Assembly (NCBI RefSeq): GCF_000002985.6 | Contig: NC_003283.11 | Span: 7,564,001 to 7,628,000 of the forward strand | Direction: 5' to 3' | Length of the DNA stretch: 64,000 bases | DNA from: Caenorhabditis elegans | Taxonomy: Eukaryota > Nematoda > Chromadorea > Rhabditida > Rhabditidae | Part shown: piece by piece, positions 1 through 11,838 of the stretch | Numbering within the stretch: the stretch's first letter is position 1 | Layout of the letters: every line of letters begins with the position of its first letter | Program-made: the position numbers and the translations under genes | The notes under the pieces: generated by a model | Seen by the model: the letters and a program-made list of their open reading frames with translations, nothing else | The model's database searches: none | Told to the model about the DNA's origin: nothing

Positions 1-245
1 ATTTATTTTTCAGCTTGACATCGTCACCAACATCGAGTGCATCTTCAGTAGAACCATCTTCGCCAACAACAACCGAATCATCACTGGATCCATCACAATT
101 TGTGCAATTGACTCAAAACCTTGTTCAATTTAACACATTTATGTCTCAAAACCCAATGTTCCATACTTTGCCCCTACCCACACAACTTCAAGTTTTCTTC
201 AATTTTAAGACAATTTTCCCCTCTTTGTTTCCGGCATTGGTGTGA
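1..245 (+). CDS. Last exon of a Ser/Thr-rich protein (5' part outside window)
   Basis: The window opens with a typical nematode splice acceptor (TTTTTCAG, ending at about 13) followed by an open frame to a TGA at 243-245. The encoded tail is about 77 residues: a Ser/Thr/Pro-rich first half, then a part rich in Gln, Asn, Phe and Leu. No domain is recognisable and everything upstream is missing, so the function cannot be named. The composition would suit the disordered C-terminus of a regulatory protein, but that is only inference. Confidence 0.5.
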   Translation, partial: LFFSLTSSPTSSASSVEPSSPTTTESSLDPSQFVQLTQNLVQFNTFMSQNPMFHTLPLPTQLQVFFNFKTIFPSLFPALV

Positions 246-1006
246 GACTCCTAAATTTCCTAATAGGTTCTGACAATTGATTTTTTTTTTGCAAGTAGTG
301 TTTTTGAAAAGTGACACTTGAAAACTCACGCTGTCGCAACGGTTCCTGAAAATAAGCAATTGTAATTGTTGTCAATAATAAATAATTTTAACAGAAATTG
401 GTCAATATATATAAACCAATTAAAATGCTTTAATATTGGAATTTCATTCCAAAATAAGAAGATTATTTGTTGTTTATTCGGATCAAGATGAGATATAACA
501 AAATGTAATACATAAAAGAAAGAAGCATCGGGATGAATCGAATAACACTTAAAATAAGAAAGACCCGTCTTAAGTAAGAAATGTAAAATATAATTTGACA
601 GAAAAGGATAAATAATATTGAAAGTTAAAAGAACAAAATTTGATGGATTAGGAGATTCATAAACTGGGAGGAGGAAAGGAATGTTGGTACATTGTGAACT
701 ATACTGTTCCAAAGGGGAACGACAATAGAAAAGAAACCTTTGGACTTTGGATTGACTAGAGAAAGGAGCATCGGCCGACGTTGAGATCTGACATGCAAAA
801 TGAATATTTTTTGAATCTGGGAAATGTACAGCGCTTGTTATAATTTTATACAAGAGAATAAGATTAATCAACCTTTTGTGTTAAAGCAATTTTCATCTCA
901 CAAACAACTCCAATTTTTGTGTAGCCAATTTTTATTGCATCATGTAGCCGCTGAATTATTTTTACAAAAATTTCTTTGAAATTTTACTTTAATACAGATA
1001 CTATTT

Positions 1007-1042
1007 ATCTGTAGTAAAGTACTCATTTACTTTACTACAGAT
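1007..1042. repeat. Perfect 15-bp hairpin
   Basis: ATCTGTAGTAAAGTA at 1007-1021 is followed after a 6-nt loop by its exact reverse complement at 1028-1042. It looks like a small foldback remnant; nothing indicates a transcript. Confidence 0.7.
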
Positions 1043-1183
1043 ACTTACAACTCGGACAATTTTTGCGTATCAGTCGTAAAATTCGTCCATTTTGGTTCAT
1101 AAGTTGTCAATGAAATTGATGATATTATGTCATAACTTAATGGAAAACATGAGAAAAAGCTTGTTCGAAAATTAGTTTTGCAC

Positions 1184-1949
1184 CCTCTATTAGTTTTGCA
1201 CCTCCATTAGTTTTGGCAAACCCTCATTTACTTGAACATGTACTTGAACGAACGATAGATCAATCCCTTTGACGCTCATTCACTAACGTTTTCACTTTCG
1301 CTCGTTCACTAATAGTAATGGCTCGTTTACTAATGCCTGATTCCTTTTGAAATATCATTTACTAACTTAAAATAACACTTTTACTCATTCGCAGGAAAAA
1401 TAAATCACAAGAACAAGAAAACGTGATTCCACTTAAGTATATAGTTAAGTGAGAGATAGTATAGGAAAGTGAGTAAAGTGATGCATCATATGAGAAAGAC
1501 GGGCTGTTTGATTTGAACTGGGTATTCTTTGGGTAATCTGGCCAATTGTGTAAAAAAGGAAAATTCCAAATTCCAACAAGATCAGAAGAGAGCAGTGCAA
1601 GGATAGGGAATATCGAGGAATTGTCAAATGGGAAGGCTACAAGTTATTACTGGGAGTGGTTCAAGTGGGGAAGCGCATGGAAAAGACACTTTCTGATGGA
1701 TAACTTGCTGATATAAGGATAAGGATAAGGTGGCCCGTAGAAGGTGGTGCTGGAGGTACCCCAATTGATTTGTGGGGAATTAAGGTCACCAGCGTGCGAT
1801 TGAGAGTGCTATAGGGGTTACGGCGTGCAAGGAAAAAAGCGATTCTGGAGCAGTAGTAAGAAATGCGAATATTGGTAAATTGGTACATTACTAAAACATG
1901 AAGAACCAGCCGCTGAAGGCGCCTCCTACAACTGCAAAACTAATAGAGG
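1184..1949. repeat. Degenerate TIR transposon relic
   Basis: A 17-bp sequence at 1184-1200 recurs as its exact reverse complement at 1933-1949, about 750 bp apart. Further copies of its TATTAGTTTTGCA core lie next to the left end. The interior has only short broken frames. The same core occurs near 49430 and 53560, so it is a dispersed element family. The boundaries are approximate. Confidence 0.5.
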
Positions 1950-2231
1950 CGCCTTACTAATAGAGAATATACGGTATATGGTACGGTTATTGGTAAAGTT
2001 GTACTCCCCAGAGAGAGCACCTTTTAGTGGTAACCTCCTCTTGTGACAAAATGGGAAAATGATGGAAAATGAACGGCGAAGAGCCGCAAATATTGCCATG
2101 AAAAGAATATGTTTGGAAAACGTGGATACATCCTTTATTGGGCATGTAGAATTCAACATCAATATATTTATTTGACACATTTTTTATTAACATGACAGAT
2201 TGGCAATTTGCCCAACAATTTGTCATCAACT

Positions 2232-5200
2232 TCAAGTTGCCTTAGTTCCACACACAACTCCAACTTGAGCCAATTTATTGGAGATGGGAAACGAGCAACT
2301 AAAATCACACTTCAATTTTTGAAATTTTGAAAACTTGCCTTACTTTACAATTGAAATCGTTCCTAGTTCTGCACGCCCATTTGTGAGTTGAAGGCAAAAC
2401 CTATTATTTCCTAAATCAGGTAATTTCATCAAACTGTATGCGTCCTCATTCAGAAAATGGTAGCCCGACTTCTTGACCAAGTGAGGATCGGAAGAAGTTA
2501 TATAACTTCCAAATGTTTTTAGAACATGGATGACATTAAACTTTACAGGCCAGGAAATGATTCCATCAACCCAAAGGGCAAAATCATTTCCTTGATGTTC
2601 ACTAGTAATATAATCTATTGTTGAATCTACAAAACTTATAATGTTTACTATGCATTACTATACAAATTCCACTTACTCATTATGGCCACCAACTCTTCGT
2701 CAGTCTCTGGACCACTTAATTGAGCATTGGAGTTGTTGCACAAGATTTTAGCTTTTTCTTCCGAGTTTATGACACTATTAAAAACTATCTGAAAATATAA
2801 ATCAAAGACTTCTGAGATTGTAAAATCCGAGATACCAGAAAACACCAATTTTCATCGAAAATGGTAAATCTTTTGTCTGGACATTGTTTTTGGCGTGTAG
2901 TGGTTGAAGGGTCCTGGATAAGATGGTTTCAAGTTTTGACAGTGAAGAACTTCAGAATTCTAGTATATTGTTTTCTCACTAAACTTAAAAATGCATAAGC
3001 AGACTGTAAACCTTTCGCGAAGCCATAATAGAGTCTGCCTGCCTTTTACCTACTCGCATACCTACTAAAAAATATATGTGATAGGTTTCTTCGATTTACA
3101 AATGAGATTTCTACAAATCGGCGGTAACGAGAACAATGGCAAAATAACATACAGGGTGCGCCATAAGTATGGTAACACGTTTGCAGCTCTATAACTTCAC
3201 GTGTGGAAAAAGTTATTACATGATTTTGTACAAGTTTTATTCTCCAAGAAATACTGACCAGATTAACTTCTTAAATTTTCAAAAATTCCTTCAGAACTTT
3301 TGAGAACATGATCTTGCTGGCACGCAAGTAGGCATTCTGCGGGATTTCTACATTTTTCTCGAGGAATCCATCAAGTGTCTTACAAGTTTTTATAGTTTAG
3401 AGAATGCTCTTGGTCCAGAGATTCTTTAAGAACAAAAATCGAAAAAATTTTGTCACAGTATTTCTGTCATGGACTGTGGCAGTAGTTGAAGTCTTGAATG
3501 ACACAGTCGCCAGAAAGATGGATGTGGGCGGCGGCAGCAGTATGCAGAAAAATTCATTTCAGTACTTTTCGGCACGTTTTGACCTGATTTTCCAGAATTT
3601 TTTATAGAAAATTGAGCTAGGATGATTTTGTGGGTCGTTACGCCTTGTGAAACCAAAAAAACTGAGAAAAATTTCGCAAAGTTGAATTTATGAAATATTC
3701 AAAGGTACTTTCTAGGCGCCAGTGTCGACACAGAAAATTTTATATGCTACAAAAACAATCAAAAACGCTTCTTCACTTCTTTAACTTTGAATTTAAAATG
3801 AAAATCATACATCTGTACGAGAACTCGTACCTTTCTCTTCATACCATTCCTTTATTGTGACTCATAGCACTATTAATATCACAATGATTGCCTTGCAATC
3901 TAAGTGCATTCTTCCCCCTTGTCTCCCGTTGTAACATTCTTTATATTTCTCCTCCCCTCATATTCTGTATTTATACCAGCTCGTATGAGCTGTTCTTATC
4001 TTCAATAAACCGGTCACTGCCTGACCACAAAATCAACATGGTGCATCGACGCCCTAACGGGCTCGGTGTTTCCTCAAGACCCGCGTGGCAGGCGGGTCAG
4101 GCAGTGGGCTCATTCCCCATTCCATTCTCATAACGAGATTGGAATAGAAAGAGTGAGTCCCGTTCAACAAAAAGAACGTTGAATGGACCACGAAGATCAA
4201 AATCGGCCCACCATAAAAATTGGGTGCTGATCAGAACGCCAAAAAGACGAACAAATTCATCAAAGAAGGCACAATTTCCAATCAATCAAACTTGGAACTG
4301 ATCAAAAGACCGATCGATAAGCGAAAACTTATCAACTGTTCGGCACCGATCCCAATTGATGGATCACAAAAAATGACCGCGAGAACTGTTTGTTTTCAAT
4401 GAAGCGGAACCGATCCCAATACAAAATTGGAATCAAAAAACCGATCGACGGGCAGATAAAAATCTACTCAACGTTCGTCAAGTCTTCAGAAGATGAAGCA
4501 CATAAGCGAAGCAGCATTTCATAAACAATGCTCTTCGAACACCAATCACGTCATGAATGTCGTGTACAACCTCTGGGTCCAAAGGTCCCAGTGGTTGATC
4601 AATGCAACTCAGCACACAACAAAGTGTTAGTTGTCAATCAACACGATCCTTTATGGATCAAATCACCAGAGACAGTATCGATCATCATCGATACATGTCT
4701 ACAAAGTTGTTATCCATAAAAAGGTAATAACTAGGTCTAAGAAGTACCATCATTCAAAGATACTTTCAGTCAGAACTGAACAGTGTCGCATATTTGTCAT
4801 ACAAAATTGACAAACTTCATTCATGAACAAACTGTTGTAATACAAATATATTGCAACGACAGTTTCAGAATAAAACAACACTGTCAAAAACAATCGACAG
4901 CAAGAAGCACAAAGCTTCAACACTTGGCAGAGAATCAGAACGGTTCATTTTCGATTTGCAACTTGCGGGACAACCAACTTCGAGCAACAGCGTTTGCTTG
5001 CCGGGAGCCTCTCCCATGGAGACTCAACAACTGGCCCAATCAAGTACAAGGATGGTCATCAAAAGAGAACTACAGTGGCCTGGGATGGTCAAGGAACAAT
5101 TCGTGACGAAACAAAGTCGAACATAATTAAATTAACCTATCTTTACCCATTCCCATCTTGTGGAGCCGGGAGTGTACGAGAACTCGTACCTTTCTCTTCA

Positions 5201-6354
5201 TACCATTCCTTTATTGTGACTCATAGCACTTTTAATATCACAATGATTGCCTTGCAATCTAAGTGCATTCTTCCCCCTTGTCTCCCGTTGTAACATTCTT
5301 TATATTTCTCCGACCCTCATATTCTGTATTTATACCAGCTCGTATGAGCTGTTCTTATCTTCAATAAACCGGTCACTGCCTGACCACAAAAACATCTGAA
5401 AATTATTGGCGTGCGTGGGAGGTGCGTTTGTGTGGGAAGTGCCGCGTGCCAAAACAGCGTTTCGGCGAAAGGGTTTGTCAGATTGCCGAGGTGATTAAGA
5501 TCGCACCTTAATGGGAAACGTTACAAATTTTGGGTCAAATTAAAGGAAATTTATTCAGCTATCAGTATTCAATAGAAAAATGTACGTTTGACGTGGCAGT
5601 CGCGCGAAAATCTCATGTGAAATAGCGCATCACGTGTTACCATACTTTTGGCGCACCCTGTATATATGTACAGTCTACGCATAATGCCCAGATGTTTAAC
5701 TTACTGTTGTGATTGTAGATGATATCTCTTGTGCAAAATCATTTTGCAGCACTGCTTCAGTTTGAACCATCGAATCATAATCCGAAACATTTTTTTCTGG
5801 TGCGTATTCCAAATACATTTCCACATTTGGACAAAGGATATTTTCTCCGGTATTCTGAAATGGCATATACTATTATACATAGCGACTACAAGTCCCAGAA
5901 TGTTTGCCTTCGTTGGAAAATGTTGCTCTTGAAAAATTTGGTAACTCAAACTCCCGCAAGGTTCTGAAGTGCCCCCTGTTATCAAGTAACTCACCTTATA
6001 AGCCATTTTCATACCTTTGCAGTCTGGAATAAGAACTGCCTTATGGCAATGATTACATTCCCTCTTGTATTTAATAGCCTGGTAAAATTATTCAATTTTA
6101 AAATTTGGTTCAATAGCCTACCACACAAGTTTCACTGTTCCCACAAGACGCTACGCAACTATTGAATTCTTTGTCTTCGACATAAAATGGTACGCACGCG
6201 CTTTCTGAATTTTCATCAATTCTGCCTTGTATTATGATCATTTGAGGAACTGTGCAATACTGAATCAGTAAAAATGATTATTTCCCAAATGGTTTCTGAA
6301 ACTCACCGAAGCTTTAAATAAGACAAAAAGAATGCTCAACAGAAACATACACAT
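2232..6354 (-). CDS. CW-domain + C-type lectin protein (319 aa)
   Basis: Eight exons join in phase: 6354-6307, 6259-6122, 6078-5995, 5854-5705, 2913-2836, 2788-2677, 2626-2344 and 2298-2232 (960 nt with stop). Residues 1-16 form a short hydrophobic signal sequence. Exons 2-3 give the Cys-rich CW/PAN-like module (CVASCGNSETC, CNHCH). A Ser/Thr-rich linker follows, then a C-type lectin fold starting at CPDKRF and ending VVCGTKAT, the same C-terminus as the lectin genes at 41-56 kb. The EPN sugar-binding triplet of those genes is absent here, so classical Ca-dependent mannose binding is doubtful. Intron 4 (5704-2914) is about 2.8 kb because it carries a mariner-like element with a nested LTR element. 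Read without splicing, the exon 4 frame stops seven bases into the intron, giving a CW-only product of 142 aa. The protein is probably secreted; its role is unknown. Confidence 0.8.
3814..4032 (+). repeat. Left LTR (219 bp)
   Basis: The left LTR contains a 16-bp palindrome (GTACGAG-AA-CTCGTAC) close to its start and an AATAAA-like signal near 4004. It differs from the right LTR by only a few substitutions, so the insertion is recent. Confidence 0.85.
5173..5391 (+). repeat. Right LTR (219 bp)
   Basis: The right LTR is nearly identical to 3814-4032; visible changes include A to T near 5231 and a short substitution cluster near 5311. It is followed directly by the ACATC target duplication. Confidence 0.85.
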
Positions 6355-6639
6355 GGTTGGAGCAAAATGAGCAACTTGTTCCTCACACATACAAAATGCC
6401 AAAATTCGTCATGGAAACTGTGCAAAAAAAACATGGAAAGTTTTGTAACGACTTTCCTTTCCTCGATCCCGGAAGGAAAACCGTGCGAAGCACGTGAAAT
6501 GGGTATCCTCGTTTATCGAAAGTTTGACGTCACTCCTGATCTTCAAAAAAAAAAAACAATATCAATGATTGTGACGTCATTTTTTCAATAATCTGTGAAA
6601 GCAAAATTATTTTTATTTTTACATGCTCAAAATTAAAAG

Positions 6640-7416
6640 TTATAACTCCAAAGTTTTAGTCAAATTGCCGGATGTTGTAATCTCCACAATTGTCTTTCCG
6701 GCTGGACATGACTCCGTGATGTTACGAGTTAACGGTACCTAGAATTAAACTGATTATTTCAAATCAATCGAAATAAATTCTACTTGCTTTCATTCCAATT
6801 GCAAATCCCCCAACTTTGGGCTCCACAAAAACGACTGCGTCTGAAGCACAATGAGCACATGACCCATAGTTAGTTTCGAAACAAATCTGGGATTAAAATC
6901 ATACGATTTATTGAGGAGTATGTAGGTCTCTGTGAAGATACCTGACAATGAATGTCAAGGCCACAATTTATGACACAATTCAAGAAATCGACATTTTTTG
7001 GTTTCGTCTCTGTGCAATTTCGTTTCTGGAGTAGTATTCCCCGATGTACATCCATTACACCATTGAAGACAACTATATGAATTTGAGAATTCTGGAATTT
7101 GAAACTGCTAAGACAAAATGTCTGCATACCTAGGTGCCTGCCTAAAGACGCCTACATTTTGTTTTCATGATATAGGCGCAAACTCAGGTGTTTGGTTCGC
7201 ATTATGCCTATCTGCCTATGCGTTTGCCTTATGAGCAACATGCTCCCAACTCACAACCCCGTATTTTTGAAGTAAGAACGCTTGTAGGCATCATGCAATA
7301 CATTTTGTACCTACTTATATATGCAACTCAAAATAGTTCAAACATATTGCAATGAAACTTACGCTGAAATAAATGAATGCTCGAAGAAAAAATGCGACGG
7401 TTTTAGATTTCAACAT
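6640..7416 (-). CDS. Secreted CW-domain-only protein (133 aa)
   Basis: Four exons join in phase: 7416-7363, 7091-6942, 6886-6788 and 6738-6640 (402 nt). Exon 1 is a hydrophobic leader (TVAFFLRAFIYF). Exons 2-3 form a CW/PAN-like module with the expected Cys spacing (VINCGLDIHCQ, GSCAHC). Exon 4 is a short tail with one Cys and no lectin domain, stopping at TLEL. Intron 3 begins GCAAGT, a rare GC-AG intron. The gene lies head-to-tail upstream of the larger CW-lectin gene and looks like a duplicate of its first four exons. A secreted role is inferred from the leader; the ligand is unknown. Confidence 0.7.
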
Positions 7417-7579
7417 CGTTTTGAAAATATAAAAAATATATTCAAAAGCTAAATAATTATTATTATGCTACCTACACCTCCTGCCCAATAAAGTTTGATT
7501 GATGGATGTAAACGTTTCTTGAACTTTTGTTATTGGGCTTTGGTTATTTATTACGGGAACATTAAGTTGTGAAAATGAC

Positions 7580-7848
7580 TATTGCACAACACAGTTGACG
7601 CACAAAATATCTCGTAGCGAAAACTACAGTAACTCTTAAATTAAATGAAACTACTGTAGCGCTGGTGTCGATTTACGGGATCGACTTTCTGTGCGAATTG
7701 TGACAGTGGTATTAAATTTTCTTGAGTTTTTTCGTACTGTTTTGTGTTAAATACATAATTTCCGTAAATCGACAAAAGCGCTGTAGTAGTCTTTTCTTTT
7801 AAGAGTTTCTGTAGTTTTCGCTACGAGATATTTATGTTGCGCAATACG
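7580..7848. repeat. MITE with about 75-bp terminal inverted repeats
   Basis: The left arm from about 7605 (ATATCTCGTAGCGAAAACTA) pairs with the right arm ending at about 7833. The arms contain CTACAG and a CGATTTACGG block, and shorter complementary flanks extend outward. The interior is non-coding. I recognise this as a common dispersed foldback type in C. elegans intergenic DNA. Confidence 0.8.
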
Positions 7849-8097
7849 AATTTTCAGAATTGTGTGTCCCCCTAATACTATTGTAACTTCTTGTACGATT
7901 TTTGGAGTACTTCCAAAAGAGGAAATTCGGAGAAATCAGAAAGTCAAATGAAGAAAATGTAGATATATTCGCGAAAAAAGAATGAAAATTACAATAATTT
8001 AATTATCTGAAACTTCAATGAAAATGAAATGACTGTTTGCATAACAGCAATAGAATTATAAAATTGAATACAGGAAATTCAAAACAATGTCCATTTG

Positions 8098-11000
8098 TTA
8101 CTCCTTCTTGAGACTCGAACTGAAATAATATTTTTCATTATTTGTTAAATATCAGAATAATTTAAAACTCACTGATCACTAGATCCACTGAGCACAAGAT
8201 ACGGTGTGGATAATTGTTTTTGCTTTTTGCGCTGCTTATCAAGAGTTCCCAGTGGAGTGTCGTAACTGTTTGTCTGTAAAAATGTTAATGTTCTAGAGGC
8301 CAAATTTAATATATTCTTTACCTTGAGCATTCTCTCCTCTTTGTCCTTACGATTAGCTCGTTTCTCCAACTGTTTCTTACCCGGATTGCGACCATGGAAC
8401 CTGAAAAAAAAAAGTTGTAAATTTCAAAATTCACTAGACACACTCACTTGTATGATAGCTCTCTGTACGCATCTTTGGCATCCATTTCACGGCCTTTTCT
8501 GTCTACATAACTTATGTTAACATCAGGCTTGTAGTCGTGCTTCTCCGCGAATGGCATAACTGGTCCACGGTGTTGAGAGTTCAGACGATCAGCTTTTTTG
8601 GCGTTACGATCATCGGGGTCACTGGAAAAAGTTGATTTTAAAATTTCGAATTTTAAATTCACAAATAAAAACTAACAATCTTTGTCCATCGATTCGCTGT
8701 GTAGTTTTGTTTTTCAAATGATCCAGAGAAGGTCCTGAATGAGATTTTGCATTCGGATTTTGAAGATATCCTTTTTGTCCAGCCAGTTTGAGCATTCGAC
8801 CGACACCCTTCGATACATCAACTTCCTGGCCGAGAGCTGGAGCATAATCATCCTTATCTTCTTCCATATCTTCATCCTCTTCTTCATCTTCCGACCACTT
8901 CTGGAAAATTATTTTTAATTGCAATATTAAATATGGAGTTTGGAAAATAGGGATTAATCTAAATCCGGATTTAGTTTCAAAATACTATGTGCAGAAATAC
9001 CAAAAACAAAAACTTTTGAAAACGCAAATTATCAACTCTCGTTAATTTCGTCCAATATGAAGCCGCGTTTTTAAAAGTTGGAATTTTAAATGTTTAGCGT
9101 TTTTTTCATGATTTTTCATGATGGTTTGTGATTTTTAGCCTATTCGAATATTCGGAGTATTTTAAAACCAACCCTCTTCTTAGCCTCTTCCAATGCATCC
9201 TCATCATCACTATCAATTCTTGCATTGGATGGAGCTGGTTCTCCAGCAGCCAACCATCCTCCTTGATCTCTCAACTTTCTCTTCTCTTTTTCCTTCAATT
9301 CTTTATCAACTTTAGCACGCTTCCATTTCTCGAATCCTTCACTTCCTTCTTGTTCCATCTCTTCTTCCTTCACTTTCTTGACTTCCGATACATCAACAGT
9401 ACGATTTCCTCCAAGACCGAGAGTTGTGATCTCACCAACATGACGACAGTACTCTGTCGTAGAATCAATATAGATTTGACCTTCTTTCAACGGCTTAACG
9501 TCTTCCTCCTCATCAATCTCCATTTTGACTCCATGACTCGTTAGAATATCTTGAACTTTCTTTCCAACATCGTTATCCATCTGCTTCCCATCGATTTGCT
9601 TCACTTTTCTAGTCTTCGCCAGAATTGAGCTCAACTCTTCTTCGGCGTTGTCGTCAATTACGACTCCAGTCAAATCAACGCCTCCACTGAACATCAGATC
9701 GTTATCACTGTCATCATCTTCAGCGATTTGATGCTTTGAACGAAGCTTCTGAAGACGTTGAAGGTCTACTCCATTTCCTCGCATTGCCTTCTTCCATTTT
9801 CCATTGTCAGATGAAGATTCTGGCACTTCTTTGTCACTGATTTCGCCGTCTTCATCCTGAAACGCTATTTTATCATTTTCCTATTTATTAAAATAGTCAG
9901 ATTGGTCCCAAATATCGAAATACCACAAAAGAAAAACACAAAAAAAATCATTGAGATTTCAATTTCGACGCAAGTTATTTTTTGGTTTTTTTTCACTTTT
10001 GAAAAATGAAAAAATGGTCATAAATGTTTTTTAAAAAAATTTTCCAAGGAATTGAAAAAAAAGAACAAACTTAACCGTTCGCGGAACTCTACAAGAAACC
10101 TGTTTTTTAATACTTTTGAAATAAAAGCATATTTTCGAACATTTATAAACTTTTCTGTTTCATAAAAATAGAAAAACAACACGAAAAAAGAATTTTCGTC
10201 AAAATCGCTTACCTTTCCATCTTGTTTCTCTTTCTTCAGTCCTTCGTCCTCTGGTTCATCAGAATCCCTTCTTCTCCTTCCAAAATCTCTTCCTTCTCCA
10301 GCTTTTTCAACGGGCACCAAGTCAGAGGCTTTCAGAACCTTTCTTTTACGAATATTCTTCTCCTTTTTGCCTTTCTTTACTTTTCGGAATTGTGTCATCT
10401 CGTCCTGGGTGTAGAATTCACTGGCAAGCTCGTATTTTTTAGTCTCCAAACTTTCCAAACGTTTTCCTGCCATTTTCATTCGACGGAACGCTTCCATTTC
10501 ACTGAAAAATGCAAGAATCAGATATTACATTCAAATATTTTGAATAACTACCGTCTTTCTTCTTCTAAATCGACACCACCGTGCTCGTCAAGTCGGAACT
10601 GTTTCTTTTGCTCTCCTTCCAACGTCTCATCGTACTTTGCAAGAACACCAAAGTTTTTTGCCTGAAAAAATAACGAATCAGTTAAACTTTTAAAATAAAA
10701 TCCCTACATTTCCAAACTCGTCGACATCTTCATCAAAATTCCGATTAGGATCCTTCCGTTTCCTCAATTCAACATTTCTGACGTGACGTTCATTGTCTAG
10801 CAGATTTGGATTCACGAGAACTTCGTCTCCATCATCAAGAACTCCCTTATCTTGAAGCACCAAAATTTGATCACCTTCAATAAAAGCCTCTCTCCCATGA
10901 CCAATAACCATTCCAGCTGTATCAGATGGCCCTTTGGTTTTTGGTTTCTTCGGCTTTTTCACTTTATCGACGATTGCACTGACACCAAGCTCTTCGTCAA

Positions 11001-11624
11001 GTTGATCAAAAGCTGCAGCTCTATCGGCGGCCTTTTTGGCTTCATCTTCTTTCTGACGCATTTTGTTCACAAAACTGGCTGCACTGTCTTCTTCATCAGA
11101 ATCTGCGAGTTTCTTCGCTTTCAGGACTTTTGAATAAACATCTCGTTTCGCTTTGGCGATTTCTAGCTTCTCTTTGATATCTTTTTCTTTTTTCTTATCA
11201 GAAATATTCTCAGCTTTTCGATGTCTGAACTCAAATCCATCCTCATTATAGATTTTCTCATTGGTTCCATCATTAGCATCACGTTCCTTATTGTCGTTAG
11301 TTTCAAGAGGAGCCAAACCAAGCGAGGCGCGCAGTTTGTTTGTTTCTTCGATTGACATCGAATCCGCCCTGAAAAATAATTATTTTATTGAATGAAATGC
11401 TCTCCGTGTTATACTTACGGTTCTCCATTATCCTCAGGCTCTCGCTGTTTCGCAGATCTGCAATTTCACCTGTGAATTACAGAATTAATAAAAAGAAAAA
11501 GTAACAAAAACACTTACCTTTTCGATCGTGGAGGAGATGGAGATCTTGATGAATCTCGATTTTTTCCAACTTCAGAAGTGTCATCATCGAACTGTTTTCG
11601 TTTTTTTGAGTATTTGGAAGACAT
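8098..11624 (-). CDS. SART1: SART1 / Snu66 homologue, U4/U6.U5 tri-snRNP protein
   Basis: Eleven exons run from 11624 (MSSKYSKKRKQF) to the stop at 8098. The first exon is basic and Ser/Arg-rich (SRSPSPPRSKR). The SART1-specific motif SIEETNKLRASLGLAPLE starts exon 3. Long charged, Lys/Glu-rich helical stretches follow. Near the C-terminus DAYRELSYKFHGRNPGKKQ and SYDTPLGTLDKQ match the conserved SART1 C-terminal block. Known family role: a scaffold that holds the U4/U6.U5 tri-snRNP together for spliceosome activation in the nucleus. Introns are mostly 45-60 nt, except about 315-350 nt ones near 9000 and 10000. The gene shares a short divergent promoter region with ints-9, also an RNA-processing gene. 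No lesions were seen. Confidence 0.93.
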
Positions 11625-11838
11625 TTTCAAGATTAAAATGAGAAAAATCAATGAAAACTTGGCTGAAACTGACTGAAACTTGAATGGGACACTTTCGAAA
11701 ATAAATCTCGAAAATAACGCAAACAGTATCGCGTAATGCGTCAGCACCCGCACTTAGCGCAGAATCCAATTTAATTCGAACTTATTTTTTGTATTTATCT
11801 AAAAATTAATGGAAGGGCGCTGAAACAAGACTAAAATA
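11625..11838. promoter_or_regulatory. Divergent promoter between SART1 and ints-9
   Basis: Only 214 bp separate the two start codons, so 5' UTRs and promoters of both genes must lie here or overlap. No TATA box is obvious. Shared control of two nuclear RNA-processing genes is an inference from spacing. Confidence 0.6.

Larger units (their letters stand above)
246..2231. other. Gene-poor stretch with transposon relics
   Basis: I find no convincing gene here. There is a 181-codon open frame on the minus strand (326-871), but it is AT-driven, low in complexity, has no splice context and matches no family I know. The right half holds several copies of a CCTCTATTAG-type motif in both orientations, which points to an old terminal-inverted-repeat transposon. 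A perfect hairpin lies at 1007-1042. Confidence 0.45.
3814..5391 (+). mobile_element. Short LTR retroelement (non-autonomous) nested in the mariner element
   Basis: Two 219-bp direct repeats (3814-4032 and 5173-5391) begin TGTACGAGAACTCGTACC and are flanked by a 5-bp target duplication, ACATC, at 3809-3813 and 5392-5396. The 1.14-kb interior lacks any reverse transcriptase, protease or integrase motif I can read; only overlapping frames of about 60-107 codons exist (for example 4783-5106). A purine-rich tract (GGAGCCGGGAG) lies directly before the right LTR as a likely polypurine tract. It resembles a terminal-repeat-in-miniature element that depends on proteins from a full-length relative. 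Size and target duplication fit nematode Cer-type elements, but I cannot assign the family. Confidence 0.85.
3152..5660. mobile_element. Mariner-like (TA-target) DNA element, interrupted
   Basis: Terminal inverted repeats of about 29 bp lie at 3152-3180 and 5632-5660. They start CAGGGTGCGCCA and differ at one base. A TA dinucleotide flanks each end (3150-3151 and 5661-5662), as expected for the Tc1/mariner superfamily. No intact transposase frame is visible; flanking segments of about 660 and 270 bp surround the nested LTR element. The element sits inside intron 4 of a lectin gene, immediately downstream of the exon 4 splice donor. Confidence 0.85.

Noticed and set aside
326-871. 181-codon open frame on the minus strand
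   Set aside because: AT-driven composition, no splice sites or neighbours, and no family resemblance. It could be a relic, but I cannot support a gene.
7125-7330. GCCTGCCTA-rich stretch that recalls telomere-like or satellite repeats
   Set aside because: Units are irregular and dispersed (also near 3040, 31880 and 39020), not a tandem array.
9128-9544. 138-codon + strand frame opposite SART1
   Set aside because: Mirror of the Glu/Lys-rich SART1 exon: the reverse of GAA/AAG-rich codons gives Phe/Ser/Leu-rich shadows.
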